From Verrucomicrobiota bacterium (GTDB taxonomy: Bacteria; Chlamydiota; Chlamydiia; Chlamydiales; SM23-39): a stretch of DNA of 64,000 nt. The stretch spans positions 225,859 to 289,858 of the forward strand of contig JAFEGL010000003.1 in assembly GCA_018239895.1 (NCBI GenBank), read 5' to 3'. This document shows, in pieces, positions 51,068-58,274 of the stretch. Positions within the stretch are counted from its first letter, which is position 1, and each line of letters opens with the position of its first letter. Made by a program: the position numbers and the translations under genes. The notes beneath the pieces are model-generated. The model searched no databases, was not told the origin of the DNA, and saw only the letters and a program-made list of their open reading frames with translations.

Positions 51068-52231
51068 TCATTCATAATTAGGCAAAGAAATCATGTTCGC
51101 TGCGATTTCTACCTCTTGCATAATCTTATTTGATCTTTCTTCCGCAACCTCCTGAGAGACTTCATCGCGAACAAGAGTCGATTCGTTAACCAAAACGCCC
51201 AATTTTTGATTGGCTTCAACGAATGGATGTAATAATTCATTATAGCGGTTAAATGCTCGATGATAATTGCCGCCTGCTTGTTTTAGTTCTCCTGCAAAAA
51301 CATAAGCGCCAACCAGTGCCAGATTATTACCTTGACCCGATATTGGAGATGCAGAATAACCCGCATCACCCAGCAAAGCTACTCGTCCTTTAGTCCATGA
51401 TTTCATTTTCACCTGTGTGGCTGAATCAAAATAAAAATTATCACTATCAGACATCAGTTCAAGGACTTTTGAAGTCTCCCAGCCAAAATCTTGAAAAGTA
51501 TCGCGTAGGAATCTCTTTTGCTCGTTTTCATCGCGAATATTATTTAAGACATTTTGTGTGCGAAAGCAGAATGCGGCTTCAGCCATCTTAGGGCTCTTAT
51601 CACTCGTAAGAGATATAAGTTTTTGATTGGCCTCGAACTGAACTTCGGTGTGGCTCAAATTAAGATAATTTGGGATGCTAAAAACGCTAAAGTACAGACC
51701 AAGGTTAGTTAATTTATATTCATCATCATTGAAAACCATACGTCTTGTTTTTGAGTGTAGGCCATCAGCCCCAATAACCAGGTCATAATGTTCGGTTCTA
51801 CCATCTTTAAATTGAACTTCTACATCATTATCACTCTGTTTAATGCTGGTAATCCATTGATTGAAATGACAGGGAACACCTTCAAGAGCCTGTATCAGTA
51901 TTTCAACTAAATCACCTCGGTCAATTTCAACGTCTTCACCTTGCCTAAAGGCAAATCTTTCGCCTTTTTCTTCATGCAAGATATTACCTTCGGCGTCAAC
52001 ATATCGTCCTAATTCCACTTGGGTGCGCATATTACATATTTTCTCATAGATCCCCATTCTTTTAACGATGTCGATGGCAACACCTCGAACATCCAGTCCT
52101 TGCCCTCCTTTTCGTATTTTGGAAGACCTTTCAATTAGAGTGGGAGAAAAGCCAAATCTTTTTAACCAATAACAAACAGCAGGTCCAGCAATGCCAGCTC
52201 CTATTACGAGAATTTTATTTATTGTAGGCAT
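51068..52231 (-). CDS. FAD-dependent monooxygenase (TetX/PHBH-like)
   Basis: 387 residues. VIGAGIAGPAVCYWLKRFG (GxGxxG FAD motif), VEIDRGDLVEIL, DLVIGADGLHSKTR (DG motif) and GRVALLGDAGYSASPISGQGNNLAL (GD motif) are complete. The family hydroxylates aromatic compounds; one branch inactivates tetracyclines and rifamycins. Which branch this is cannot be told by eye. It sits in the mobile element beside an aminoglycoside-modifying-like enzyme. Confidence 0.88.
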   Translation of the reverse strand: MPTINKILVIGAGIAGPAVCYWLKRFGFSPTLIERSSKIRKGGQGLDVRGVAIDIVKRMGIYEKICNMRTQVELGRYVDAEGNILHEEKGERFAFRQGEDVEIDRGDLVEILIQALEGVPCHFNQWITSIKQSDNDVEVQFKDGRTEHYDLVIGADGLHSKTRRMVFNDDEYKLTNLGLYFSVFSIPNYLNLSHTEVQFEANQKLISLTSDKSPKMAEAAFCFRTQNVLNNIRDENEQKRFLRDTFQDFGWETSKVLELMSDSDNFYFDSATQVKMKSWTKGRVALLGDAGYSASPISGQGNNLALVGAYVFAGELKQAGGNYHRAFNRYNELLHPFVEANQKLGVLVNESTLVRDEVSQEVAEERSNKIMQEVEIAANMISLPNYE

Positions 52232-52298
52232 TGTTTAAACCTTAAATCGTGAATTTTGACAAAGGCAATGGTTTTCGACATATCGACTAACTTCCTTA

Positions 52299-53204
52299 CT
52301 ATAGAGCATCTTGATGTACATAACCAATAGCAGCATTAGACCAGGTCAAAGCTCTTGGCTTTTGTTTTTTCTTACCTTCTAGCTCAAACTTTTCCCTGTA
52401 ATACAAAACTGCTGCCATTTTGAAGGGGCTTCGTTCTCCTTCTTTTAATCGAATAATATTCTCTCGATTTTGTTGAGCAGGCTCATAAGTTGGATCTAGA
52501 GACAATGCCTTGTCCAAGTATTGAAGCGCTATTTTTTGTTCGCCTAGAGCACTATGAGCCAAGGCCATATTGCCATAAGATTGAACGTGATCTGGATTCA
52601 ATGCCAAGACTTGTTGAAAGAGGGAAATTGCTTTTTGATGTTCTTCTCTTCTCAGACATGCAAAAGCTTCATCGAAAAGAGCTGAAGCTTGGAGATATTC
52701 AGTTAAAGTTTGTCCTGAAGTTTTCTGGAGCATTTTTTCTAACCAATCAAGCTCTTTTTTAGCCAATTTTCCAAGATCTCCACGTTCTCCTTCGATTTCA
52801 ATAATTTTTCTAAAATAGACAACCGATTGAGGAATTTTCATTTCTTGGCGATATAAACTTGCTAAATTGAAATAGGCTTCGCTAAACCAGGGATTAATTT
52901 GAATAGCTGTCTCAAAAAAAGAAATAGCTTGTTGATAACACTCTCTTTGTATGCAACAAATGCCTTTAAGGAAATTGACCATATGGTCGTCTGGATGCAA
53001 ATGATATAGTCGTTCAGCCTCCATTTCAGCGCTCAAGAGATCACCTGCTTCAATTTGAGCTAAAGCATTGTCGCAAACTTCATGCATCTCGGAGAATATT
53101 TCGACTACTTGAATAGGTTTACGTTCGGACATCAAGCAGCATTTTTTGTACTTCTTACCACTTCCACAGGTACATTGGCTATTTCTTTCTATTTTCATAT
53201 TCAT
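52299..53204 (-). CDS. SEC-C motif and TPR-repeat protein
   Basis: 301 residues from the ATG at 53204 (a TTG at 53213 and an ATG at 53198 are alternatives). The N-terminus RNSQCTCGSGKKYKKCC is a SEC-C zinc motif as at the end of SecA. TPR units follow: AISFFETAIQINPWFSEAYFNLASLYRQ, AISLFQQVLALNPDHVQSYGNMALAHSA and ALQYLDKALSLDPTYEPAQQN (parts quoted). A protein-interaction role is likely. It is the right-most cargo gene; the right arm-type repeat lies just upstream of its start. Confidence 0.85.
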   Translation of the reverse strand: MNMKIERNSQCTCGSGKKYKKCCLMSERKPIQVVEIFSEMHEVCDNALAQIEAGDLLSAEMEAERLYHLHPDDHMVNFLKGICCIQRECYQQAISFFETAIQINPWFSEAYFNLASLYRQEMKIPQSVVYFRKIIEIEGERGDLGKLAKKELDWLEKMLQKTSGQTLTEYLQASALFDEAFACLRREEHQKAISLFQQVLALNPDHVQSYGNMALAHSALGEQKIALQYLDKALSLDPTYEPAQQNRENIIRLKEGERSPFKMAAVLYYREKFELEGKKKQKPRALTWSNAAIGYVHQDAL

Positions 53205-53225
53205 CGACTTCAATTCATTTGTGCA

Positions 53226-53248
53226 TTACCTGCCACATACCTGCCACA
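53226..53248 (+). promoter_or_regulatory. Right arm-type tandem repeat (2 x ACCTGCCACA)
   Basis: Identical over 23 bp to 42092-42114 and in the same orientation, 61 bp inside the right attachment core. In a circular form the two arms would flank the core at 61 and 128 bp. Confidence 0.7.
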
Positions 53249-53309
53249 CAATCGGTTTTTAAGAGAATAGTGCATGTGCTGTTTGTTTCATAACCTATTA
53301 AGGCAAAAG

Positions 53310-53357
53310 AATCTGGGTGAGAGGATTCGAACCTCCGACCTCTTGCACCCCATGCAA
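53310..53357. repeat. Right attachment-site repeat (within tRNA-Pro)
   Basis: Matches 41916-41963 with a single difference (C here, T there) in the T-loop. It is the 3' part of the intact tRNA, now supplied by the element. Confidence 0.93.
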
Positions 53358-53386
53358 ACGCGCTAGCCAAGCTGCGCTACACCCAG
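53312..53386 (-). tRNA. tRNA-Pro(GGG)
   Basis: A 75-base cloverleaf: acceptor CTGGGTG/CACCCAG with discriminator A, D-stem GCGC/GCGC with loop AGCTTGGCTA, anticodon stem TTTGC/GCAAG with loop ATGGGGT (U33, anticodon GGG), T-arm GGAGG-TTCGAAT-CCTCT. CCA is not encoded. It is the integration site of the mobile element. Confidence 0.95.
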
Positions 53387-53719
53387 ATATTCAGCACCTA
53401 CGGACGCGATTCCCTCGAATTGGAAATCGGCCTTCTTAAACTCTTTGACGCCATGGCGAGCGCACTCTTCGACGATCTTCTCGAGCGAGTCACCGGCGTG
53501 AAGCTCTAAAGAGGTGATGTCGACTGAAATCGAGGCTGAAAATACCACCCCGTTGCGTAAACCTTTCACTTTAAAGTTCGCGAAAATTGAATCTTTTTTC
53601 CGCGTGATGTTCGTAAATCGGATCAGGTTGTTCTCAGCTAAATTTTTCATGGCCATCGCAGTTGAAAAGGCTAAATCATAGTGGTTCAAATTCGTTTCTG
53701 TCAATCGTTCTTTCCTCAA
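53363..53719 (-). CDS. Small conserved-looking protein overlapping the tRNA-Pro gene
   Basis: 118 residues. The body (RFTNITRKKDSIFANFKVKGLRNGVVFSASISVDITSLELHAGDSLEKIVEECARHGVKEF, part) has regular alpha/beta pattern and normal codon use. Its last eight codons (YLGVAQLG, TAG) lie in the 5' part of tRNA-Pro, so gene and tRNA share 24 bases. It is divergent from ung. C. trachomatis has a small gene beside ung (CT606.1, from memory), a possible homolog. Function unknown. Confidence 0.65.
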   Translation of the reverse strand: MRKERLTETNLNHYDLAFSTAMAMKNLAENNLIRFTNITRKKDSIFANFKVKGLRNGVVFSASISVDITSLELHAGDSLEKIVEECARHGVKEFKKADFQFEGIASVGAEYLGVAQLG

Positions 53720-53750
53720 AATGAGATCCTTGGTAGTCTTAAATCTCCCT

Positions 53751-54443
53751 ATGAATGAAAAAATCGCTTACATGGATGCCTCTTGGCTGGAACTTCTCCA
53801 AGAGGAGTTCGAGAAACCTTATATAAAAAAGCTCGAGAACTTCCTGTCTCAGGAAGTCGCCTCAGGTGCTACTGTTTATCCCTCCTTTGAAAATATTTTT
53901 AACGCCTTTTGCCAGACCAGCTACGGCCAAGTGAAGGTCGTGATCATGGGGCAAGACCCTTACCATGGTCCTGGCCAGGCTCACGGATTGTCTTTTAGCG
54001 TGCCGAAAGGGGTTCCGGCGCCCCCCTCGCTGCAAAATATTTTCAAAGAGCTGAAGGAGGATTTGAAAATTCCTCAGCCTGCCCATGGATGTTTGCTTGA
54101 ATGGGCCAAACAAGGGGTCATGCTCTTGAATGCCACTCTGACAGTTCGGGCCAATGAGGCGAAATCCCACTTTGGCCAGGGATGGGAGATTTTTACCGAC
54201 CGGGTGATCCAGCTTCTATGCGAGAGGAAAGAGCCTTTGGTGTTTGTTCTCTGGGGCAAATCGGCTTACGACAAGTTCCAGCATATTCAAAGGGGGACGA
54301 ACTCTCATCTGGTTCTGACGGCGCCCCACCCATCGCCCCTGTCGGCTCATGCTGGGTTTTTGGGATGTCGCCATTTTTCTAAGATCAACGAATTTCTATT
54401 GAAAACAGGGCAAAAGCCCATTGACTGGACAATCCGCAATTAG
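53751..54443 (+). CDS. ung: Uracil-DNA glycosylase
   Basis: 230 residues from the ATG at 53751 (frame open to 53721). VVIMGQDPYHGPGQAHGLSFSVP has the catalytic Asp and the water-activating motif, LLNATLTVRANEAKSH the uracil-binding Asn region, and TAPHPSPLSAHAGF the His/Leu insertion loop. It removes uracil from DNA to start base-excision repair. Full length. Confidence 0.96.
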   Translation: MNEKIAYMDASWLELLQEEFEKPYIKKLENFLSQEVASGATVYPSFENIFNAFCQTSYGQVKVVIMGQDPYHGPGQAHGLSFSVPKGVPAPPSLQNIFKELKEDLKIPQPAHGCLLEWAKQGVMLLNATLTVRANEAKSHFGQGWEIFTDRVIQLLCERKEPLVFVLWGKSAYDKFQHIQRGTNSHLVLTAPHPSPLSAHAGFLGCRHFSKINEFLLKTGQKPIDWTIRN

Positions 54444-54460
54444 CTTGCTATTTTGAAGTC

Positions 54461-55681
54461 ATGAAGCCCCATCGATTTTCACTCCCTGCGATCTATCTGA
54501 CTTTTTTTGTCGATAGTTTGAGTTGGTCGATCGTCTATCCCATCTTTGCTCCCTATTTCCTCGATCCCAATAACAGTTTGTTCTCGGCTGACGTTCCTCT
54601 TGCAACCCGCACTTCGATTTTGGGCCTTTTCCTCATGGCTTTTTCTTTGGGGCAATTCCTAGCTGCGCCGCTCATAGGTGAATATGCCGATAGACATGGG
54701 AGAAAAAAAGCTCTCGTTTGGAGCGTTCTTTTTACCTTTTTAGGGATGGCTTTGACCGCCTGGAGCATGCAGATCAACTCCCTCTTTTTGCTTTTTTTAG
54801 GGAGGTTGATAACTGGGATTTTCGCCAGCAATATGTCTATATGCCTTGCCTGCGTGACCGACTTGAGTGAAAATGAGCAGGCGAAGGTGAAGAAATTCGG
54901 CTACATGTCTGTCTTGGCTGGATTGTCTTTCGTTATTGGCGCTTTTCTTGGAGGAAAACTCTCAGATCCGACGATTTATCCGCTGTTCAGCCCCACTTTT
55001 CCTTTGTGGTTGGCTACCTTTTTGACGTTGATCAATTTGCTTTTTGTTGTTTTCGGTTTTAGAGAAACGTCTCGAATCGATTTGACTGTGAAATTCGATG
55101 TCCTCGAGTCTTTTCGCAATATCAAAAGGGCTCTAAAAACAGAAAGGATCAAGAGAATCTATACGATTTACTTTCTCTTTCTCTTCTCTTGGACCATGCT
55201 TTTTCAGTTTACCCCGGTAATGGTTGTTAACAGATATTCCTTCACCAATTCAAATATCGCCGATCTGGCTCTTTTCATGGGGGTTTGCTGGGCGATTGGC
55301 TCGAGCTATTTGAATAAGATGTTGCTGCGGCGGTTTACCTCTCTGCAAATTCTCGAGTTTTGCCTTCTCCTTTTTACAGTTCTAAGCGGACTCATCTTTT
55401 TTACAGGCCGTATTTGGACTACTATGCCCGTTTTGGGACTTACGGTGATTATTGGAGGATTGGCGTGGCCCCTTTGCACAGGAGTTATCTCAAATGCGGC
55501 TCCTAGAGAAATGCAGGGGAAAATTCTAGGTATCAGTCAATCAATTCAATCGCTCTCCATGGCTATGGCTCCTGTAATCGGCGGTGTGGCCTACGAAGTC
55601 ATTCCAGGATTTCCTTTCCTTTTAGGAGCTACAGCAAGTCTTCTGGCGGGAATCATCTATTTCACCTTGAAAGATCGCTAA
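54461..55681 (+). CDS. MFS transporter (12 spans)
   Basis: 406 residues with about 12 hydrophobic segments. The loop 2-3 motif LIGEYADRHGRKKALVWS (GxxADrxGRK) is the MFS signature, and FLGRLITGIFASNMSICLACVTDLS (part) is segment 4/5 of drug-antiporter type (TetA-like). Substrate unknown. A 60-residue protein and a membrane-fusion protein follow on the same strand, suggesting an EmrAB-like efflux unit, although EmrB has 14 spans. Confidence 0.85.
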   Translation: MKPHRFSLPAIYLTFFVDSLSWSIVYPIFAPYFLDPNNSLFSADVPLATRTSILGLFLMAFSLGQFLAAPLIGEYADRHGRKKALVWSVLFTFLGMALTAWSMQINSLFLLFLGRLITGIFASNMSICLACVTDLSENEQAKVKKFGYMSVLAGLSFVIGAFLGGKLSDPTIYPLFSPTFPLWLATFLTLINLLFVVFGFRETSRIDLTVKFDVLESFRNIKRALKTERIKRIYTIYFLFLFSWTMLFQFTPVMVVNRYSFTNSNIADLALFMGVCWAIGSSYLNKMLLRRFTSLQILEFCLLLFTVLSGLIFFTGRIWTTMPVLGLTVIIGGLAWPLCTGVISNAAPREMQGKILGISQSIQSLSMAMAPVIGGVAYEVIPGFPFLLGATASLLAGIIYFTLKDR

Positions 55682-55702
55682 TTAATCGGGTACTCTCTAG
55701 AT

Positions 55703-55885
55703 ATGTCCACTTGGATTGAACAGCTGTCTTCATGGATGGAAAAACAGGAACCGCTGCCGGAACTTGAACAAGATGGCACAATCAGCCGCATTGAAACTTT
55801 GATACACCTTTCCGATGAGATCCAAGAAACTTACTCTCAAGTTGTGGAGAAATTAGATCATGAACGAAGCCACGCTTCGCCATAA
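55703..55885 (+). CDS. Small helical protein between MFS and membrane-fusion genes
   Basis: 60 residues, acidic and helix-forming (MSTWIEQLSSWMEKQEPLPELEQDGT...SDEIQETYSQVVEKLDHERS). It overlaps the next gene by 26 bp, which favours a real, coupled gene, but no family is recognised and no strong ribosome site is seen. Confidence 0.5.
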   Translation: MSTWIEQLSSWMEKQEPLPELEQDGTISRIETLIHLSDEIQETYSQVVEKLDHERSHASP

Positions 55886-56771
55886 GCGAAAAATTGTCGA
55901 AATTCCTATCCCGAGCTTTTCGTGGAAAATTTTATTGTCTCCGAGATCGCTTTTGATCTTTTCGGTCTTTGCGTTTGCCTTGCTCTCGGCTTACTGGGTC
56001 TTGGCTGTGCGTCCTTATCTCTGGCTTCCCGCTGGCTATATCGATGGCGTGTCAATGCAGATTCGGGCTAATGAGGCTGGGAAATTGGATCAGTTAGCTG
56101 CTCAAGCAGGCGACCGTGTTAACAAAGGGCAAATCCTTTTTGCGTTTGAATCGGAACATCTTGGACAACAGCAAAGGAAAATTGAAAAAAACTTACTCCG
56201 TATCCGAGAACAGCAAAAGGAGTACAGAAACCAATCAGAAAAAGCGATGCAGGACTACTTGGCTGACTTAGGGCTTAGCTCTCATGAAGAGAGCGAACAG
56301 CACCTGCTCATTCTTCAAGAGGCGCAAACGAAAGTTGAAGAGCTTGACCTAGAAGCGGCAGCTCTTGATCAAGAATTGAGTCTTTTGAAAGCTCAGCTAA
56401 ACAAGTTGGAAGTCACGGCGCCCTTTGACGGAGTTGTTTTAAAGCAAAAAAAGGTTGTTGGCGACTATGTAAACGGCGGGGAGTCGGTCTTATCGCTTTT
56501 CGATCTCAGCCGCTCCTGGATCGAGGTAAGAGTCCCTGAGAAAAAACTCCATCTCATCCAACTAGGTCAACCAGTCAAAATTCTTCTCGCGTCGTATCCT
56601 GGTAAAGAATGGGAGGGGGCTGTCTCTTGGGTTGGACCGGCCACTTTATCCCAAATCGAAGGGACTGAGCGTCAAGTTGAGGAAGAAATCCCTATAAAAA
56701 TTTCTTTTCCTCAAGACAAGTTTCCAATCAAGCCGGGACTTTCGGCTGAAGTTGGAATCAAGGTTTATTGA
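55860..56771 (+). CDS. HlyD/EmrA-type membrane-fusion protein
   Basis: 303 residues. One N-terminal membrane span (about 27-48, LLIFSVFAFALLSAYWVLAV), a biotinyl-lipoyl half-motif (ANEAGKLDQLAAQAGDRVNKGQILFAFES), a coiled-coil hairpin (EKNLLRIREQQKEYRNQ...LDQELSLLKAQLNKL), the second half-motif (VTAPFDGVVLKQKKVVGDYVNGGESVLSLFDL, part) and a beta-barrel domain. It would link an inner-membrane transporter to an outer-membrane channel; the MFS protein two genes upstream is the probable partner. Confidence 0.88.
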   Translation: MNEATLRHKRKIVEIPIPSFSWKILLSPRSLLIFSVFAFALLSAYWVLAVRPYLWLPAGYIDGVSMQIRANEAGKLDQLAAQAGDRVNKGQILFAFESEHLGQQQRKIEKNLLRIREQQKEYRNQSEKAMQDYLADLGLSSHEESEQHLLILQEAQTKVEELDLEAAALDQELSLLKAQLNKLEVTAPFDGVVLKQKKVVGDYVNGGESVLSLFDLSRSWIEVRVPEKKLHLIQLGQPVKILLASYPGKEWEGAVSWVGPATLSQIEGTERQVEEEIPIKISFPQDKFPIKPGLSAEVGIKVY

Positions 56772-56802
56772 TCCTTGCTCCAGCTTCCTGTAAACTGTCC
56801 GC

Positions 56803-57744
56803 ATGCAAATGCCCCTAGCTTTACAGGCAGCCATCGAAGAAATTGCTGCCAACATAGAAATCCCTTCAATCCGGACAGCTCATTCAGAGCTTTCTGAAGC
56901 CTATCGGAGGGGGGAAGGGTCCCACTTTCGGAACAAGGATCAAACAATCGCTTATCTCTTGGCTAGGATGCCGGCCACCTATGCTGCCGTCTTCAAAGCT
57001 CTGCTTGACCTGAGAGAAAGGCTTCCTGAATGGACCTGTAAAACTCTCCTTGATTTAGGTGCTGGGCCTGGCACAGCCTCTTGGGCAGCAAGTGAAATTT
57101 TTCCTCTTCAGACCGTCCATCTTTTTGAAAAAAGTTTTTCCATCCTCTCCTTGGGACGAAAATTAGCTGCATACTCTGAGACACCCGCATTAAAATCTGC
57201 GTCCTGGTCTGAACAAGATTTAACTCGCCCTTTCGAGCTGCCCAAGGCCGATTTAGCCATTCTTTCTTATGTCTTAGCAGAAACTGACTGCACGGATCTC
57301 ATTCAAAAATTGATCTTGCAAGGGACTACTCTTCTGATCGTCGAGCCTGGGACTCCTAAGGGATTTTCAACAATTCTAGCGCTAAGAAAGAAAATCGTTG
57401 AATGGGGTGCTTACATTGCAGCGCCATGCCCTCATCAAGGCGAATGTCCAATGTCCAGCTGGTGCCATTTTCCAGCTCGGGTCGAGCGGACAAAAATCCA
57501 TAAAATCCTCAAAGAGGGATCTATGGGCTATGAAGATGAAAAATTCTCTTATCTAGCTGTAACCCCGTTTGCTCCACCTCCTCTTGAGGGGAGGCTCGTT
57601 GAGAAACCGCTCAAACTTTCAGGTCATGTCAAACTTACACTTTGCACGAAAGAAGGTACTTGCGAGCAGAGGACGATCTCGAGGAAGCAAAAAGAACTCT
57701 ATCGCCAAGCGCGCGATGCAGAGTGGTCTTCGCCCTGGATGTAA
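56803..57744 (+). CDS. Rsm22-family (small ribosomal subunit) methyltransferase-like protein
   Basis: 313 residues. LLDLGAGPGTASWAASEIF is SAM motif I. CPHQGECPMSSWCHFPARVERTKIHK and GYEDEKFSYLAVTP are the cysteine-bearing Rsm22 signature (CPHxxxCPxxxWCHF...YEDEKFSY). Mitochondrial relatives aid small-subunit assembly; the bacterial role is unclear. The gene ends in Met-stop inside copy 5 of the 19-bp palindrome, as hemB does in copy 2. Confidence 0.88.
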   Translation: MQMPLALQAAIEEIAANIEIPSIRTAHSELSEAYRRGEGSHFRNKDQTIAYLLARMPATYAAVFKALLDLRERLPEWTCKTLLDLGAGPGTASWAASEIFPLQTVHLFEKSFSILSLGRKLAAYSETPALKSASWSEQDLTRPFELPKADLAILSYVLAETDCTDLIQKLILQGTTLLIVEPGTPKGFSTILALRKKIVEWGAYIAAPCPHQGECPMSSWCHFPARVERTKIHKILKEGSMGYEDEKFSYLAVTPFAPPPLEGRLVEKPLKLSGHVKLTLCTKEGTCEQRTISRKQKELYRQARDAEWSSPWM

Positions 57745-57757
57745 AGCGGCTTTACAT
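57739..57757. repeat. 19-bp palindrome, copy 5 (Rsm22 stop)
   Basis: ATGTAAAGCGGCTTTACAT, identical to copy 2. ATG-TAA supplies the last codon and stop of the Rsm22-like gene. Confidence 0.85.
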
Positions 57758-57848
57758 TCAAAATTTTATCAACCGGATACAGTTTCTTTCAGAGAGCCAT
57801 TTACGGTCCTTTTTGCTATACTATTGCCGGGAAACCGAGAGAGTTCAT

Positions 57849-58250
57849 ATGGAATTTAAAGCTCTTCTAAACCATCTTCTTGAAAGATCTCAGGTCTCTG
57901 CGCCACTCGGCAATCAAATTCAAATTTCAGTAGATTTGACAAGGAAACAAATTACTTTCTCTCTGCCCATATTTAAATCTTTTGGGGAGCTACCTCAAAC
58001 AGTTGCAGAATATGTAGAAAAGCGAAAAAGGCTTGTCTTCAAACCTCACGCAACGTCGTTCAAACAGGAACTCAATCAGATTCACCTCGTCCAGGAGATT
58101 TCCTTTCCAGGCGAGTTTCAAAATGCTCTGCGCCAAAATTTGCACCAGTTTAAAGAGCTCGCTAAACACTGTCATCAGATGCTGAAAGAGATTGCAGCTG
58201 AAGAGAAATGCGAGCGAATCCTACCCATAGACTCCGACCTTGATGAATAA
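57849..58250 (+). CDS. Hypothetical protein
   Basis: 133 residues from the ATG at 57849; the frame is open to 57642 but that part lies inside the Rsm22 gene. Opens MEFKALLNHLLERSQ; middle beta-strands (QIQISVDLTRKQITFSLPIFKS) and a helical end (QNLHQFKELAKHCHQMLKEIAAEEK). No family recognised; the pattern suggests a small chaperone-like alpha/beta fold, perhaps a type III secretion chaperone-sized protein, but that is only a size and fold impression. dapA follows after 24 bp. Confidence 0.55.
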   Translation: MEFKALLNHLLERSQVSAPLGNQIQISVDLTRKQITFSLPIFKSFGELPQTVAEYVEKRKRLVFKPHATSFKQELNQIHLVQEISFPGEFQNALRQNLHQFKELAKHCHQMLKEIAAEEKCERILPIDSDLDE

Positions 58251-58274
58251 GAACTTGGGTGACAACATAGAGCC

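Larger units (their letters stand above)
41916..53357. mobile_element. Integrated element of about 11.4 kb in tRNA-Pro(GGG)
   Basis: Defined by the 48-bp direct repeats, a tyrosine integrase next to the left repeat, paired ACCTGCCACAT arm-type repeats near both ends, and accessory gene content. Genes in order: integrase, unknown, AlpA-like, replication-like HTH protein, DUF5681, 72-residue protein, 121-residue protein, peptidoglycan hydrolase, DUF4431 protein, SDR fragment, UPF0158-like, Bro-N, nucleotidyltransferase, FAD monooxygenase, SEC-C/TPR protein. No conjugation or capsid genes are present, so it is a satellite-like or plasmid-derived integrative element, or a decayed one. Confidence 0.9.

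Noticed and set aside
57642..57848. Upstream extension of the 133-residue protein
   Set aside because: It is the Rsm22-like gene read in another frame plus the palindrome; the ATG at 57849 starts an ordinary N-terminus.
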